Below, piece after piece: positions 1 to 6,545 of a stretch of DNA of 9,785 bases. A model generated the notes under the pieces. That model was not told where the DNA came from, did no database searches, and saw only the letters and a program-made list of their open reading frames with translations. Source of the stretch: Ferrovaceae bacterium (lineage in GTDB: Bacteria; Pseudomonadota; Gammaproteobacteria; Burkholderiales; Ferrovaceae); NCBI GenBank assembly GCA_027457225.1, contig DAIDTL010000033.1:1-9785 (forward strand), given 5' to 3'. Numbering within the stretch: the first letter of the stretch is position 1; each line of letters begins with the position of its first letter. The position numbers and the translations under genes were made by a program.

Positions 1-68
1 TCGCGTTTGGCCGGGCCGACGTAGAGTTGACGCGGGCGACCAATCTTTTGCTCGGGGTCACTGATCAT

Positions 69-71
69 TTA
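69..71 (-). other. gltA: Premature TAA in gltA in place of conserved Glu
   Basis: The minus strand reads CAG TGG AAT TAA ATG ATC AGT, that is QWN-stop-MIS. Citrate synthases have Glu at this position (compare QW-x-EM in relatives). GAA to TAA is a single change. The frame beyond remains perfectly family-like to the window edge, so the stop looks recent. Confidence 0.88.
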
Positions 72-362
72 ATTCCACTGAGTAATCCAGCCCACTGTGC
101 GTCCCAAGGCGAAGACTGCCGTGAACATGCTGACCGGAATCCCCAGAGCGCGTAGCACAATGCCGGAATAAAAATCCACGTTGGGATAGAGTTTTTTGGA
201 AATGAAGTACTCATCTTCCAGGGCAATGCGTTCCAATTCCAGTGCAAGCTTGAACATGGGGTCGTCATGCAGCCCCAGTTCGTTCAGCACATCGTGGCAA
301 GTTTTGCGCATCACGCCTGCACGTGGATCCATGTTCTTGTAAACCCGATGGCCAAATCCCAT

Positions 363-364
363 GA
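363..364 (-). other. gltA: Deletion junction in gltA (about 34 nt lost, frame shifted)
   Basis: On the minus strand the upstream frame ends its homology at codon ATT (367-365) and the downstream frame starts at ATG (362-360), with only TC between them. Relatives have about 12 codons here, so the net loss is of the form 3n+1, most simply 34 nt. The size comes from remembered family sequences, not from an alignment. Confidence 0.8.
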
Positions 365-1241
365 AATATATTTCCCTACCTGAGAAACGTCTCCCATCTC
401 GCCCAATTGTTTCAGCACGGCCTCATTGGCGCCGCCATGCGCCGGTCCCCAGAGGGCGGCAATCCCCGCGGCGATACAGGCAAATGGATTGGCGCCGCTG
501 GAACCTGCGAGACGCACCGTGGAAGTAGAGGCGTTCTGCTCATGATCGGCGTGCAGCGTCAGGATGCGATCAAAAGCCTTCACCAGCACCGGATTGGGTA
601 CATATTCTTCGCACGGGGTGGCAAACATCATGTACAGGAAATTGGCCGCGTAGCTCAAATCGTTACGCGGATAGATGAAAGGCAGTCCCGTGTTATAGCG
701 ATAACACATGGCCGCGATGGTGGGAACCTTGGCCAGCAAACGGGTGGCCGAAATGGCACGGTGCTCGGCATTGGTGATGTTCAAGGCATCGTGATAGAAC
801 GCCGAAAGTGCTCCCACTACTCCGACCATCACCGCCATAGGGTGCGCATCACGGCGGAACCCTTTGAAAAAGTTGGTGAGCTGGTCATGCACCATGGTGT
901 GGCGGCGGATATTGCTTTCAAAGCTTTCGCGCTGCGACTTGTTGGGCAATTCGCCATTGAGCAGTAGATAACACACTTCCATGAAGTCGGCATGTTCGGC
1001 CAGTTGCTCTATGGGATAACCACGGTAGTACAACAGCCCGGCATCACCATCAATATAGGTGATGGCAGACTGGCAGCTTGCAGTGGCCAAAAATCCAGGA
1101 TCGTAAGTAAACATCCCGGTTTGCCCCAGCGACCGGATGTCGATGACATCAGGACCGATCGTGCCAGAGTAGATTGGCAGATCGATGGATTTTCCACCGT
1201 CGTACGTTAAAACCGCCTTGCCATTGCTATTCATGCTCGTT

Positions 1242-1245
1242 CTCC
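1242..1245 (-). promoter_or_regulatory. Ribosome binding site of gltA
   Basis: GGAG on the minus strand lies 7 nt before the ATG at 1234. It supports this start over the in-frame TTG at 1249, which would place the GGAG inside the coding region. Confidence 0.65.
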
Positions 1246-1278
1246 GCAACAGTAGTTACCGGGCTACCCCGTGTGTAT

Positions 1279-1524
1279 TCAGGATTGACGAATTTTTTCC
1301 AATACCGGAATGAGCTCTGCTTTCTCTGGGGTTTTCCTCCCCATGGCAAAATCCAGAAAATCGTTGTCTGGCAGTTGCAGCAGTGCGTCGTAAGCTCGAA
1401 TTTCCGGCTCAGAGAGCGTCCTCAAGTGCTGCGCCAGAAAACGTTGCAATATCAGGTCCATCTCAAGGAGGCCACGCCGGCTACGCCAGCGAATGCGTTC
1501 CTGTTCACGGGTAAAAAGTTCCAT
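1279..1524 (-). CDS. sdhE: SdhE, FAD assembly factor for succinate dehydrogenase
   Basis: Small 81-residue protein of the SdhE/YgfY (DUF339) family, which promotes covalent attachment of FAD to the flavoprotein SdhA in the cytoplasm before complex II assembly. The family signature RGxxE is present as Arg17-Gly18-Leu-Leu-Glu21, the segment essential for flavinylation in characterised members. The length matches the usual 80-95 residues and the helical character fits. It starts 6 nt after the sdhB stop and has no convincing Shine-Dalgarno sequence (the upstream bases are mostly A with TGAAAAGC), so translation is probably coupled to sdhB. Its place directly after sdhB is the usual betaproteobacterial arrangement. 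Identification is firm. Confidence 0.94.
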   Translation of the reverse strand: MELFTREQERIRWRSRRGLLEMDLILQRFLAQHLRTLSEPEIRAYDALLQLPDNDFLDFAMGRKTPEKAELIPVLEKIRQS

Positions 1525-1530
1525 GCTTTT

Positions 1531-2226
1531 TCATACCATCCGCTTGACCATCTGTTTCTTGATCCTGCCAATGGCTTCGGTGGGATTAAGCCCTTTGGGG
1601 CAGGCATCGGCACAATTCATGATGGTGTGACAACGAAACAGCCGATAAGGATCCTCAAGATTGTCAAGACGTTCGCTGGTGGCTTCATCGCGTGTATCCG
1701 CAATGAATCGATAGGCTTGTAACAAAGCTGCGGGCCCCACGAACTTGTCCGGATTCCACCAGAAGGAAGGGCAGGATGCGCTACAACAGCCGCACAGGAC
1801 ACACTCGTACAAGCCGTCAAGCTCCTCCCGGTCTTCCGGCGACTGCAGACGCTCCTTCTGAGGAGGAGGATTATCGTTGATAAGGTAGGGTTTGACGGAA
1901 TGGTATTGCTTGAAGAATTGACCCATGTCGACGATCAAATCGCGGATCACCGGGAATCCCGGCAACGGGCGCAACACTACCGGCTCCTTGAGATCCTTAA
2001 GGGGCGTAACGCAAGCGAGGCCATTCTTGCCATTGATATTCATGCCATCTGAACCGCAAACGCCCTCGCGACAGGATTTGCGCAATCCCAGGGAGTCGTC
2101 CATCGTCTTGATGCGCAGTATGGCATCAAGCAGCATACGGTCCGTTGGGAGCAATTCCAGCTCGTAGTCCCGCATGTAAGGCTTGTTGTCCTTCTCCGGG
2201 TTATAGCGGTAAATGCTAAATTTCAT
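1531..2226 (-). CDS. sdhB: Succinate dehydrogenase iron-sulfur subunit
   Basis: SdhB passes electrons from the FAD of SdhA to quinone through three Fe-S clusters on the cytoplasmic face of the membrane. The 231-residue protein has a plant-type ferredoxin domain with the [2Fe-2S] ligands Cys52, Cys57, Asp60 and Cys72. Asp in the third position is also seen in E. coli SdhB. The C-terminal helical domain holds the [4Fe-4S] set CVLCGCCSASCP (Cys142, 145, 148) and the [3Fe-4S] set Cys152, Cys199, Cys205 and Cys209, within the usual cross-shared pattern. SPSFWW-type residues near the quinone site are kept (CPSFWWNPDKF). AGGAG at 2236-2240 lies 9 nt before the ATG, and the gap to sdhA is 16 nt. All cluster ligands are intact, so the subunit should be functional. 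Confidence 0.98.
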   Translation of the reverse strand: MKFSIYRYNPEKDNKPYMRDYELELLPTDRMLLDAILRIKTMDDSLGLRKSCREGVCGSDGMNINGKNGLACVTPLKDLKEPVVLRPLPGFPVIRDLIVDMGQFFKQYHSVKPYLINDNPPPQKERLQSPEDREELDGLYECVLCGCCSASCPSFWWNPDKFVGPAALLQAYRFIADTRDEATSERLDNLEDPYRLFRCHTIMNCADACPKGLNPTEAIGRIKKQMVKRMV

Positions 2227-2242
2227 CTATAGGAACTCCTGA

Positions 2243-4009
2243 TCAATACACGCGTACTTTGGGTTCGAAGGATTCCACCGTCAACGGCTGCAAATTGACA
2301 GGCTTATAGTCCAAACGGCTGCCTTCCAGATACCAGAGGCTGTGTTTGAGCCAGTTTTTGTCATCGCGATCCTTGAAGTCCTCGCGTGCCTGGGCACCGC
2401 GACTTTCAGTTCTGGCCTCGGCAGCGACCAGTGTAGCTTCAGCCACAATCACCAGATTTTCCAGTTCGAGCGCCTCGATGCGCGCAGTGTTGAAGACCCT
2501 GCTCTTGTCCTTAATGGCCGTATTGCGTGCGCGTTCTGCCACCTGTTGAATTTTTGTCACCCCTTCAGCCAGCAACTTGCCGGTACGGAACACGCCAGCA
2601 TGGTGCTGCACGGTGCGCCGCATGGCTGCAGCCACTTCCGAGATATTTTCGCCTGATTCGGCATTGTCCAGTCGAGCGAGCCGCTCCAGTGAACGATCCG
2701 CGGCATCCTGCGGCAGATCCCGATGCTGAGGATTGCCTTTCAGCCATTCGCGTACATGATCGCCCGCAGATTTGCCAAACACTAGCAAATCGAGCAGAGA
2801 ATTGGTCCCCAGACGATTGGCACCATGCACCGAAACGCAGGCGCATTCCCCAATCGCATACAGGCCGGGAACGACTTCGTTGGAGCCGGACGAGCCACGC
2901 GGTGCAACGACTTGACCATAGTAGTTGGTGGGAATGCCGCCCATCTGGTAGTGACAGGTGGGAACCACGGGAATGGGGTCGCGGGTAGGATCGACATTGG
3001 CAAACTTGAGAGCAATCTCAAGAATTCCAGGTAATCGTTTGTTGATGACTTCGGTGCCGAGATGGTCAAGCTTCAACAGCACATAATCCTTTTCCGGGCC
3101 TGCACCGCGACCTTCCTTGATTTCCTTATCCATGGCACGGGAAACCACATCGCGACTGGCCAAATCTTTCATGGTGGGCGCATAGCGCTCCATGAAGCGC
3201 TCACCTTTGGAGTTGAGCAGAATACCGCCTTCTCCGCGTACTGCTTCAGTGATCAGCACCCCGGCACCAGCCACTCCAGTAGGATGAAACTGCCAGAACT
3301 CCATGTCTTCCAACGGAATGCCTGCACGAGCTGCTATGCCCAATCCGTCCCCGGTATTGATGAAGGCATTGGTGCTGGATTGGTAGATGCGCCCTGCACC
3401 GCCGGTAGCGAGAATCGTGGATTTGGCCTGAAAAATCATGGGTTGGCCGGTTTCCATCTCGAGCGCCACGATTCCAACCACTACCCCTTCGTAGTCACGA
3501 ATCAGATCGAGTACCATCCACTCCACAAAGAACTGGCAATGGGCTCGCACGTTGCGCTGATACAAGGTGTGCAACATGGCATGGCCCGTGCGATCTGCTG
3601 CAGCGCAGGCGCGTTGCACCGGCCGCTGGCCAAAATTCTGCGAATGCCCGCCAAAGGGGCGCTGATAGATTGTGCCATCAGGATTACGGTCAAACGGCAT
3701 GCCAAAATGCTCCAGTTCGTAGACCACTTCTGCGGCCTTACGACACATGAACTCGATGGCGTCCTGATCCCCCAGATAATCCGATCCCTTGATCGTGTCA
3801 TACATATGCCACAACCAGTGGTCTTCCTGCATATTACCAAGCGATGCGCCAATGCCGCCCTGTGCTGCAACAGTATGCGAGCGCGTGGGAAATACTTTGG
3901 AGAATACAGCCACATGGTTCCCAGCTTCGGCCAGTTGCAATGCCGCCCTTAGGCCCGAGCCCCCGCCTCCTACGATGACGGTATCGAATATCTGTCGTGG
4001 CAAGGCCAT
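2243..4009 (-). CDS. sdhA: Succinate dehydrogenase flavoprotein subunit
   Basis: SdhA oxidises succinate to fumarate and passes two electrons to SdhB (complex II, TCA cycle and respiration). Starting at the ATG at 4009 gives 588 residues, the same length as E. coli SdhA. The dinucleotide-binding motif VIVGGGGSGLRAALQLAEAG covers residues 11-30. His45 in RSHTVAAQGG is the residue that carries FAD covalently, and it lands on the E. coli number, which confirms the start. Active-site segments are present: FHPTG, TEAVRGEGG, GERFMERYAP, HYQMGGIPTN and HGANRLGTNSLLDLLVFG. GGAG at 4018-4021 is 8 nt upstream, and only 1 nt separates the start from the sdhD stop, so the two are probably coupled. The in-frame ATG at 4054 lies inside sdhD and adds non-homologous residues, so I did not use it. 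Confidence 0.98.
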   Translation of the reverse strand: MALPRQIFDTVIVGGGGSGLRAALQLAEAGNHVAVFSKVFPTRSHTVAAQGGIGASLGNMQEDHWLWHMYDTIKGSDYLGDQDAIEFMCRKAAEVVYELEHFGMPFDRNPDGTIYQRPFGGHSQNFGQRPVQRACAAADRTGHAMLHTLYQRNVRAHCQFFVEWMVLDLIRDYEGVVVGIVALEMETGQPMIFQAKSTILATGGAGRIYQSSTNAFINTGDGLGIAARAGIPLEDMEFWQFHPTGVAGAGVLITEAVRGEGGILLNSKGERFMERYAPTMKDLASRDVVSRAMDKEIKEGRGAGPEKDYVLLKLDHLGTEVINKRLPGILEIALKFANVDPTRDPIPVVPTCHYQMGGIPTNYYGQVVAPRGSSGSNEVVPGLYAIGECACVSVHGANRLGTNSLLDLLVFGKSAGDHVREWLKGNPQHRDLPQDAADRSLERLARLDNAESGENISEVAAAMRRTVQHHAGVFRTGKLLAEGVTKIQQVAERARNTAIKDKSRVFNTARIEALELENLVIVAEATLVAAEARTESRGAQAREDFKDRDDKNWLKHSLWYLEGSRLDYKPVNLQPLTVESFEPKVRVY

Positions 4010-4010
4010 A

Positions 4011-4358
4011 TCAAACGCTCCAAAGAAGGCTAACTGTCCATATGGCGTAAACAATCAACGCCAGAATCACCAGAACCTGCAGGCAGAGACGTACCCCGAA
4101 CGGTTTAACGTAGTCCATGAAAATATCCCGCACACCAACCCAAGCATGCAGCAATAGGGACAGCATAAACATCAACGTGGAAATCTTGACAAAGGGATTG
4201 GCGAACCAGGCGCGCCAGTCTTCAAAACTCAGTGGCAAGCGGGGTAGCACGCAGAGAACAAAACCCACGGCATAAACAGCCATCACGACGGCACTGATAC
4301 GCTGTAACAACCAGTCGCGCAGCCCGTAGTGGGCACCAACCACGATACGATTTACCAT
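4011..4358 (-). CDS. sdhD: Succinate dehydrogenase membrane anchor subunit D
   Basis: SdhD is one of two membrane subunits that hold complex II in the cytoplasmic membrane and form the haem b and ubiquinone sites. The 115-residue product has three hydrophobic segments (roughly residues 17-38, 56-76 and 88-113). His71 in LLHAWVGVRD matches the haem ligand of E. coli SdhD, and Asp82-Tyr83 in MDYVKP match the residues at the quinone site, with the same numbering. The start at 4358 is supported by GGAG at 4366-4369 with a 7-nt spacer. It overlaps the end of sdhC by 7 nt. An upstream in-frame start at 4409 would add 17 residues without family resemblance. The exact match of functional residue numbers supports the short form. 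Confidence 0.95.
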   Translation of the reverse strand: MVNRIVVGAHYGLRDWLLQRISAVVMAVYAVGFVLCVLPRLPLSFEDWRAWFANPFVKISTLMFMLSLLLHAWVGVRDIFMDYVKPFGVRLCLQVLVILALIVYAIWTVSLLWSV

Positions 4359-4741
4359 AGTGCCACTCCGACAATCGCGGTCAGTAGCAAACTGATGACC
4401 ATAACCCAAAGACTACTGGTGCGGGCAGATTCGATTTTGACTCCCTTGTGAATATCCAGTAGCAGAAAGCGAATGCCAGCACAGAAATGATGCAAGAAAG
4501 CCCAGACAAGCCCCATCAGCAATAATTTAACCACCGGGTGCGCCAGGAATGCCCCGATGGCTGCAAACTCTTCACGGGAGTGCAGAGAGCCTTGCAATGC
4601 TACGAGCAGAAAGGGAATTCCCAGCAAGAACAGAAGGGCACCGCTGACCCGGTGCAGGATGGAAACGATGCCAGGCAAGGGGAGCCTGATGGTGCCAAGA
4701 TCGAGATTTTTGGGCCTTGCCTTGGGTGTCATGTTTGCCAT
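4352..4741 (-). CDS. sdhC: Succinate dehydrogenase cytochrome b556 subunit
   Basis: SdhC is the larger membrane anchor of complex II and supplies a haem b ligand and part of the ubiquinone pocket. The 129-residue protein has a short cytoplasmic N-terminus and three membrane segments (about residues 33-51, 67-88 and 109-128). The signature SILHRVSG places Ser27 and Arg31 at the quinone-site positions of E. coli SdhC, and His84 in FLHHFCAGIRFLLLD is the haem ligand. The ATG at 4741 is preceded by GAGGG (4752-4756) with a 10-nt spacer. The next ATG at 4732 would leave 19 nt, so 4741 is preferred. It begins 15 nt after the regulator gene, too little room for an independent promoter outside gntR. 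Confidence 0.96.
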   Translation of the reverse strand: MANMTPKARPKNLDLGTIRLPLPGIVSILHRVSGALLFLLGIPFLLVALQGSLHSREEFAAIGAFLAHPVVKLLLMGLVWAFLHHFCAGIRFLLLDIHKGVKIESARTSSLWVMVISLLLTAIVGVALW

Positions 4742-4756
4742 GGGGAGTTCACCCTC

Positions 4757-5488
4757 TCAACTCATCTCAGTGACGTAGGAAAAACGCTCGGTATGACACA
4801 GACCACGGCGCCATTCCACCGGACGGTCTCCATACGTAAACGCAACTCGGTCCACGCGCAGCAACGGTTGATCAAGATTGACGTGGAGCAGTTCTGCTTC
4901 CACCGGACCGGCCTTGACAGCCTTGATATGTTCTTCGGCACGAATCATGGCGATTCCGAAATGTGACTCAAAGAAACTGTACAAAGAGCCCGTATAGTTG
5001 CGGATCATCGCATCATCCAACCCTTTGAACGAGACGGCCGGCACATGAATTTCGTCGAAAATCCTGGGTATGCCTTCGAAGGACAGCAATCGTTTGATAC
5101 AAAAAATACTGGCGCCCGTTCGCAGATCGAGCAGACTGGCGGATCCTTCGGGAGCCCGTTCGCGAGTGACGGAAAGCAGCTGGCTGGTTGGATATTCGAA
5201 AACACCTTCATCCCGAGCGATGCGTAAAAACCGCGTGGAAGCGCGTTCCTGGGAATGGCTGGCAACAAAGGTACCTTTACCCTGACGCCGAATCAGGATA
5301 TTTTCGGCGGCCAATTCGTCAATGGCCTTGCGCACTGTTCCCTGGCTGACTTTAAAGCGGGAAGCCAGGTCAATCTCGCTGGGAATAGCATCTCCTGGAC
5401 GCCACTCGCCTGCAATCAGGCTTTGTGTGATCAGGATTTTAATCTGATCATAGAGGGGTCTAAAGCTGGGGGACGAATGGATATTCAT
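4757..5488 (-). CDS. GntR-family (HutC/UTRA) transcriptional regulator heading the sdh operon
   Basis: A 243-residue DNA-binding regulator. Residues 10-76 form a GntR winged helix-turn-helix, with the recognition region IPSEIDLASRFKVSQGTVRKAI-like (residues 35-56, key residues Pro36, Ser37, Glu38, Arg44, Val47, Thr51, Arg53) and the wing RRQGKGTFV (67-75). Residues about 95-235 look like a UTRA ligand-binding domain (pattern FDEIHVPA, GLCHTERF near the end), which places it in the HutC subfamily. It is first in the sdh transcription unit and divergent from prpBCD, and an inverted repeat between them is the likely operator. In betaproteobacteria a GntR gene commonly precedes sdhC; its ligand is not known to me. 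A TCA or methylcitrate intermediate is an inference from context. The start at 5488 has GGAG 5 nt upstream. A GTG at 5539 would add 17 polar residues and has no ribosome binding site. Confidence 0.92.
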   Translation of the reverse strand: MNIHSSPSFRPLYDQIKILITQSLIAGEWRPGDAIPSEIDLASRFKVSQGTVRKAIDELAAENILIRRQGKGTFVASHSQERASTRFLRIARDEGVFEYPTSQLLSVTRERAPEGSASLLDLRTGASIFCIKRLLSFEGIPRIFDEIHVPAVSFKGLDDAMIRNYTGSLYSFFESHFGIAMIRAEEHIKAVKAGPVEAELLHVNLDQPLLRVDRVAFTYGDRPVEWRRGLCHTERFSYVTEMS

Positions 5489-5493
5489 GTCAT

Positions 5494-5497
5494 CTCC
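5494..5497 (-). promoter_or_regulatory. Ribosome binding site deciding the gntR start
   Basis: GGAG on the minus strand, 5 nt before the ATG at 5488. It favours the 243-residue protein over the longer GTG-initiated frame. Confidence 0.7.
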
Positions 5498-5542
5498 ATG
5501 TTGGTGTGAGTCTATCACGGGCTTTTTAGGACTGTCCACTGT

Positions 5543-5570
5543 GTTATATCTTATATAAGTTATATGTTAC
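5543..5570 (-). promoter_or_regulatory. Candidate sigma70 promoter for gntR-sdhCDAB
   Basis: Read on the minus strand, GTAACA (5570-5565) and TATAAC (5548-5543) are spaced by 16 nt. They match the sigma70 consensus at 4 and 5 of 6 positions. The inverted repeat lies almost exactly between the two elements, which would suit repression. Other A/T-rich hexamers nearby are possible, for example TATAAG (5555-5550), so the exact promoter is uncertain. Confidence 0.45.
5545..5564. promoter_or_regulatory. 20-bp inverted repeat, probable GntR operator
   Basis: The sequence TATATCTTATATAAGTTATA has a perfect 10-bp palindromic core CTTATATAAG (5550-5559) and four matching bases on each flank. Only one symmetric pair fails, so 18 of 20 positions agree with dyad symmetry. 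It sits in the gap between gntR and prpB, 6 nt upstream of the prpB -35 box and inside the candidate gntR promoter. GntR proteins bind such short A/T-centred dyads as dimers, so control of both divergent units by the adjacent regulator is a reasonable inference. TTATAT also occurs three times as a direct repeat (5544, 5551 and 5560). Confidence 0.7.
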
Positions 5571-5599
5571 TTGACATGATCGAGGCAGCACCTTAACAT
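5571..5599 (+). promoter_or_regulatory. Candidate sigma70 promoter for prpBCD-acnA
   Basis: A perfect -35 TTGACA (5571-5576) is followed after 17 nt by TAACAT (5594-5599), a 4 of 6 match to the -10 consensus. Transcription would begin near 5606 and leave a leader of about 49 nt before prpB. The proximity of the inverted repeat just upstream suggests regulation by the divergently encoded GntR protein. Confidence 0.65.
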
Positions 5600-5609
5600 C
5601 ATTCGGTCG

Positions 5610-5637
5610 CCGGGAAAATAAAGTTAATCACTCCCGG
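5610..5637 (+). other. Stem-loop in the prpB mRNA leader
   Basis: CCGGGA (5610-5615) pairs perfectly with TCCCGG (5632-5637) around an A/T-rich 16-nt loop. The stem ends 4 nt before the Shine-Dalgarno sequence. There is no following run of T, so it is not a typical intrinsic terminator. It could stabilise the transcript end or affect translation. It could also be chance. Confidence 0.4.
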
Positions 5638-5641
5638 AATC

Positions 5642-5649
5642 AGGAGGAG
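5642..5649 (+). promoter_or_regulatory. Strong ribosome binding site of prpB
   Basis: AGGAGGAG, close to the full anti-Shine-Dalgarno complement, lies 5 nt before the ATG at 5655. It is the strongest site in the window and fits high expression when the operon is on. Confidence 0.8.
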
Positions 5650-5654
5650 AACCC

Positions 5655-6545
5655 ATGTCACAACACCTCTCACCCGGATCCCGTCTCAAAGCAGCCATGG
5701 CTTCCGAAAAACCTTTACAGCTTGTCGGTGCTATCAACGCTTACACTGCCCGCATGGCGGAAGCCACAGGTTACAAGGCCATATATCTGTCGGGCGGAGG
5801 GGTTGCTGCCAACTCCCTGGGAATGCCTGATCTGGGCATCAGCAGCCTGGAAGACGTACTCGTCGATGTACGCCGCATGACCGATGCGACGTCACTGCCC
5901 TTGCTGGTGGATGCCGATACGGGTTGGGGTGGTGCGTTCAACATTGCGCGCACTGTGCGCTCCCTTTCCAAGGCTGGTGCGGCCGGGATGCACATTGAAG
6001 ATCAAGTCCAGACCAAGCGCTGTGGCCACCGGCCGGGCAAAGCCATTGTCTCTCAATCAGAAATGGTGGACCGGGTCAAAGCGGCTGTGGATGCACGCAG
6101 CGACAGCAACTTCATCATCATGGCACGAACTGACGCCCTCGCAATCGAAGGTCTTAACGCGGCCATGGATCGCGCGCACGCTTGCGTGGAAGCAGGTGCA
6201 GACATGATCTTTCCAGAAGCTGTGACGGACCTGACGATGTACAGACAGTTCAAGGCTGCAGTCAAAGTCCCGATCCTTGCCAACATCACCGAATTTGGCG
6301 CCACTCCGCTTTACACCGTGCAGGAGTTGGCATCCGCTGACGTGGATATCGTGCTTTATTGTTGTGGCGCCTACCGTGCCATGAATGCTGCCGCACTCAA
6401 GGTATACCAAGCCATCCGTCGGGATGGCACCCAAAAAGGGGTGCTGGAAATCATGCAGACCCGTTCTGAACTCTATAAATTTCTCGACTACCACGCTTAC
6501 GAACAAAAATTGGACGAACTTTTTTCACGGGAGGACAACGCATGA
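5655..6545 (+). CDS. prpB: 2-methylisocitrate lyase
   Basis: PrpB cleaves 2-methylisocitrate to pyruvate and succinate, the last step of the methylcitrate cycle for propionyl-CoA. The 296-residue protein has the length of E. coli PrpB and belongs to the isocitrate lyase/PEP mutase superfamily (TIM barrel). The catalytic loop KRCGHRPGK has Cys123 at the family position. The metal-binding segment VDADTGWGG gives Asp86 and Asp88, and the substrate-binding SGGGVAANSLGMPDLG lies near residues 46-61. It is the first gene of the rightward operon, read from a promoter shared in space with gntR. Its stop overlaps the prpC start as ATGA, so translation is probably coupled. The KRCGHRPGK motif separates it from oxaloacetate decarboxylase-like relatives, and the prpC-prpD neighbours confirm the role. 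Confidence 0.97.
   Translation: MSQHLSPGSRLKAAMASEKPLQLVGAINAYTARMAEATGYKAIYLSGGGVAANSLGMPDLGISSLEDVLVDVRRMTDATSLPLLVDADTGWGGAFNIARTVRSLSKAGAAGMHIEDQVQTKRCGHRPGKAIVSQSEMVDRVKAAVDARSDSNFIIMARTDALAIEGLNAAMDRAHACVEAGADMIFPEAVTDLTMYRQFKAAVKVPILANITEFGATPLYTVQELASADVDIVLYCCGAYRAMNAAALKVYQAIRRDGTQKGVLEIMQTRSELYKFLDYHAYEQKLDELFSREDNA

Larger units (their letters stand above)
1..1234 (-). pseudogene. gltA: Citrate synthase pseudogene (deletion-frameshift plus nonsense); 3' end beyond window
   Basis: Citrate synthase condenses acetyl-CoA with oxaloacetate, the entry step of the TCA cycle. The ATG at 1234 follows GGAG by 7 nt and opens a frame with clear type II (hexameric) synthase sequence, including the first catalytic His in GPAHGGANEA (about residue 266). 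The frame is intact to about residue 290 (GKYI). There roughly 12 codons expected in the family (the RRAKDKNDSFRL stretch of E. coli GltA) are missing. The original frame then reads 17 non-homologous residues to a TGA at 311-313. Homology resumes in another frame at 362 (MGFGHRVYKN, second catalytic His) and runs through the catalytic Asp (YPNVDFYSG) to GWITQWN. A TAA follows at 69-71, yet the same frame continues with family sequence (MISDPEQKIGRPRQLYVG) to base 1. The product of about 307 residues would lack two of three catalytic residues. It is last in the sdh operon, 44 nt after sdhE. An assembly artefact is possible but would need two unrelated errors. Confidence 0.93.
5489..5654. promoter_or_regulatory. 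Divergent gntR-sdh / prp control region
   Basis: The only sizeable gap between genes in the window (166 bp). It is visibly A/T-richer than the genes around it in its central part (5541-5570). It holds both outward promoters, the inverted repeat, the prpB leader stem-loop and both ribosome binding sites. I see no riboswitch, small gene or other repeat in it. Confidence 0.8.

Noticed and set aside
69..362. The C-terminal citrate synthase fragment as an independent 97-residue gene
   Set aside because: The ATG at 362 is simply the internal Met of MGFGHRVYKN. No ribosome binding site precedes it, and the product lacks most of the fold and the first catalytic His.
311..420. Programmed ribosomal frameshifting in gltA
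   Set aside because: Frameshifting would not restore the roughly 12 missing residues, no slippery heptamer with a downstream structure is evident, and the second stop at 69-71 would still end translation early.
407..967. A 186-codon plus-strand frame over gltA
   Set aside because: It lies antisense to the gltA coding sequence, has no family resemblance and no plausible ribosome binding site. It persists only because of base composition.
1250..1272. Possible terminator hairpin between sdhE and gltA (minus strand CGGG-GTAG-CCCG)
   Set aside because: The stem is only 4 bp and no T-run follows, so it does not qualify as an intrinsic terminator.
3062..3952. A 296-codon open frame on the plus strand opposite sdhA
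   Set aside because: It is fully antisense to a certain gene with all active-site motifs. Its translation is rich in His, Cys and Arg with no recognisable domain, as expected for a shadow frame.
4359..4409. Longer N-terminus for SdhD starting at 4409
   Set aside because: The additional 17 residues are read from sdhC coding sequence in another frame. GGAG at 4366-4369 and the exact E. coli-like residue numbering support the start at 4358.
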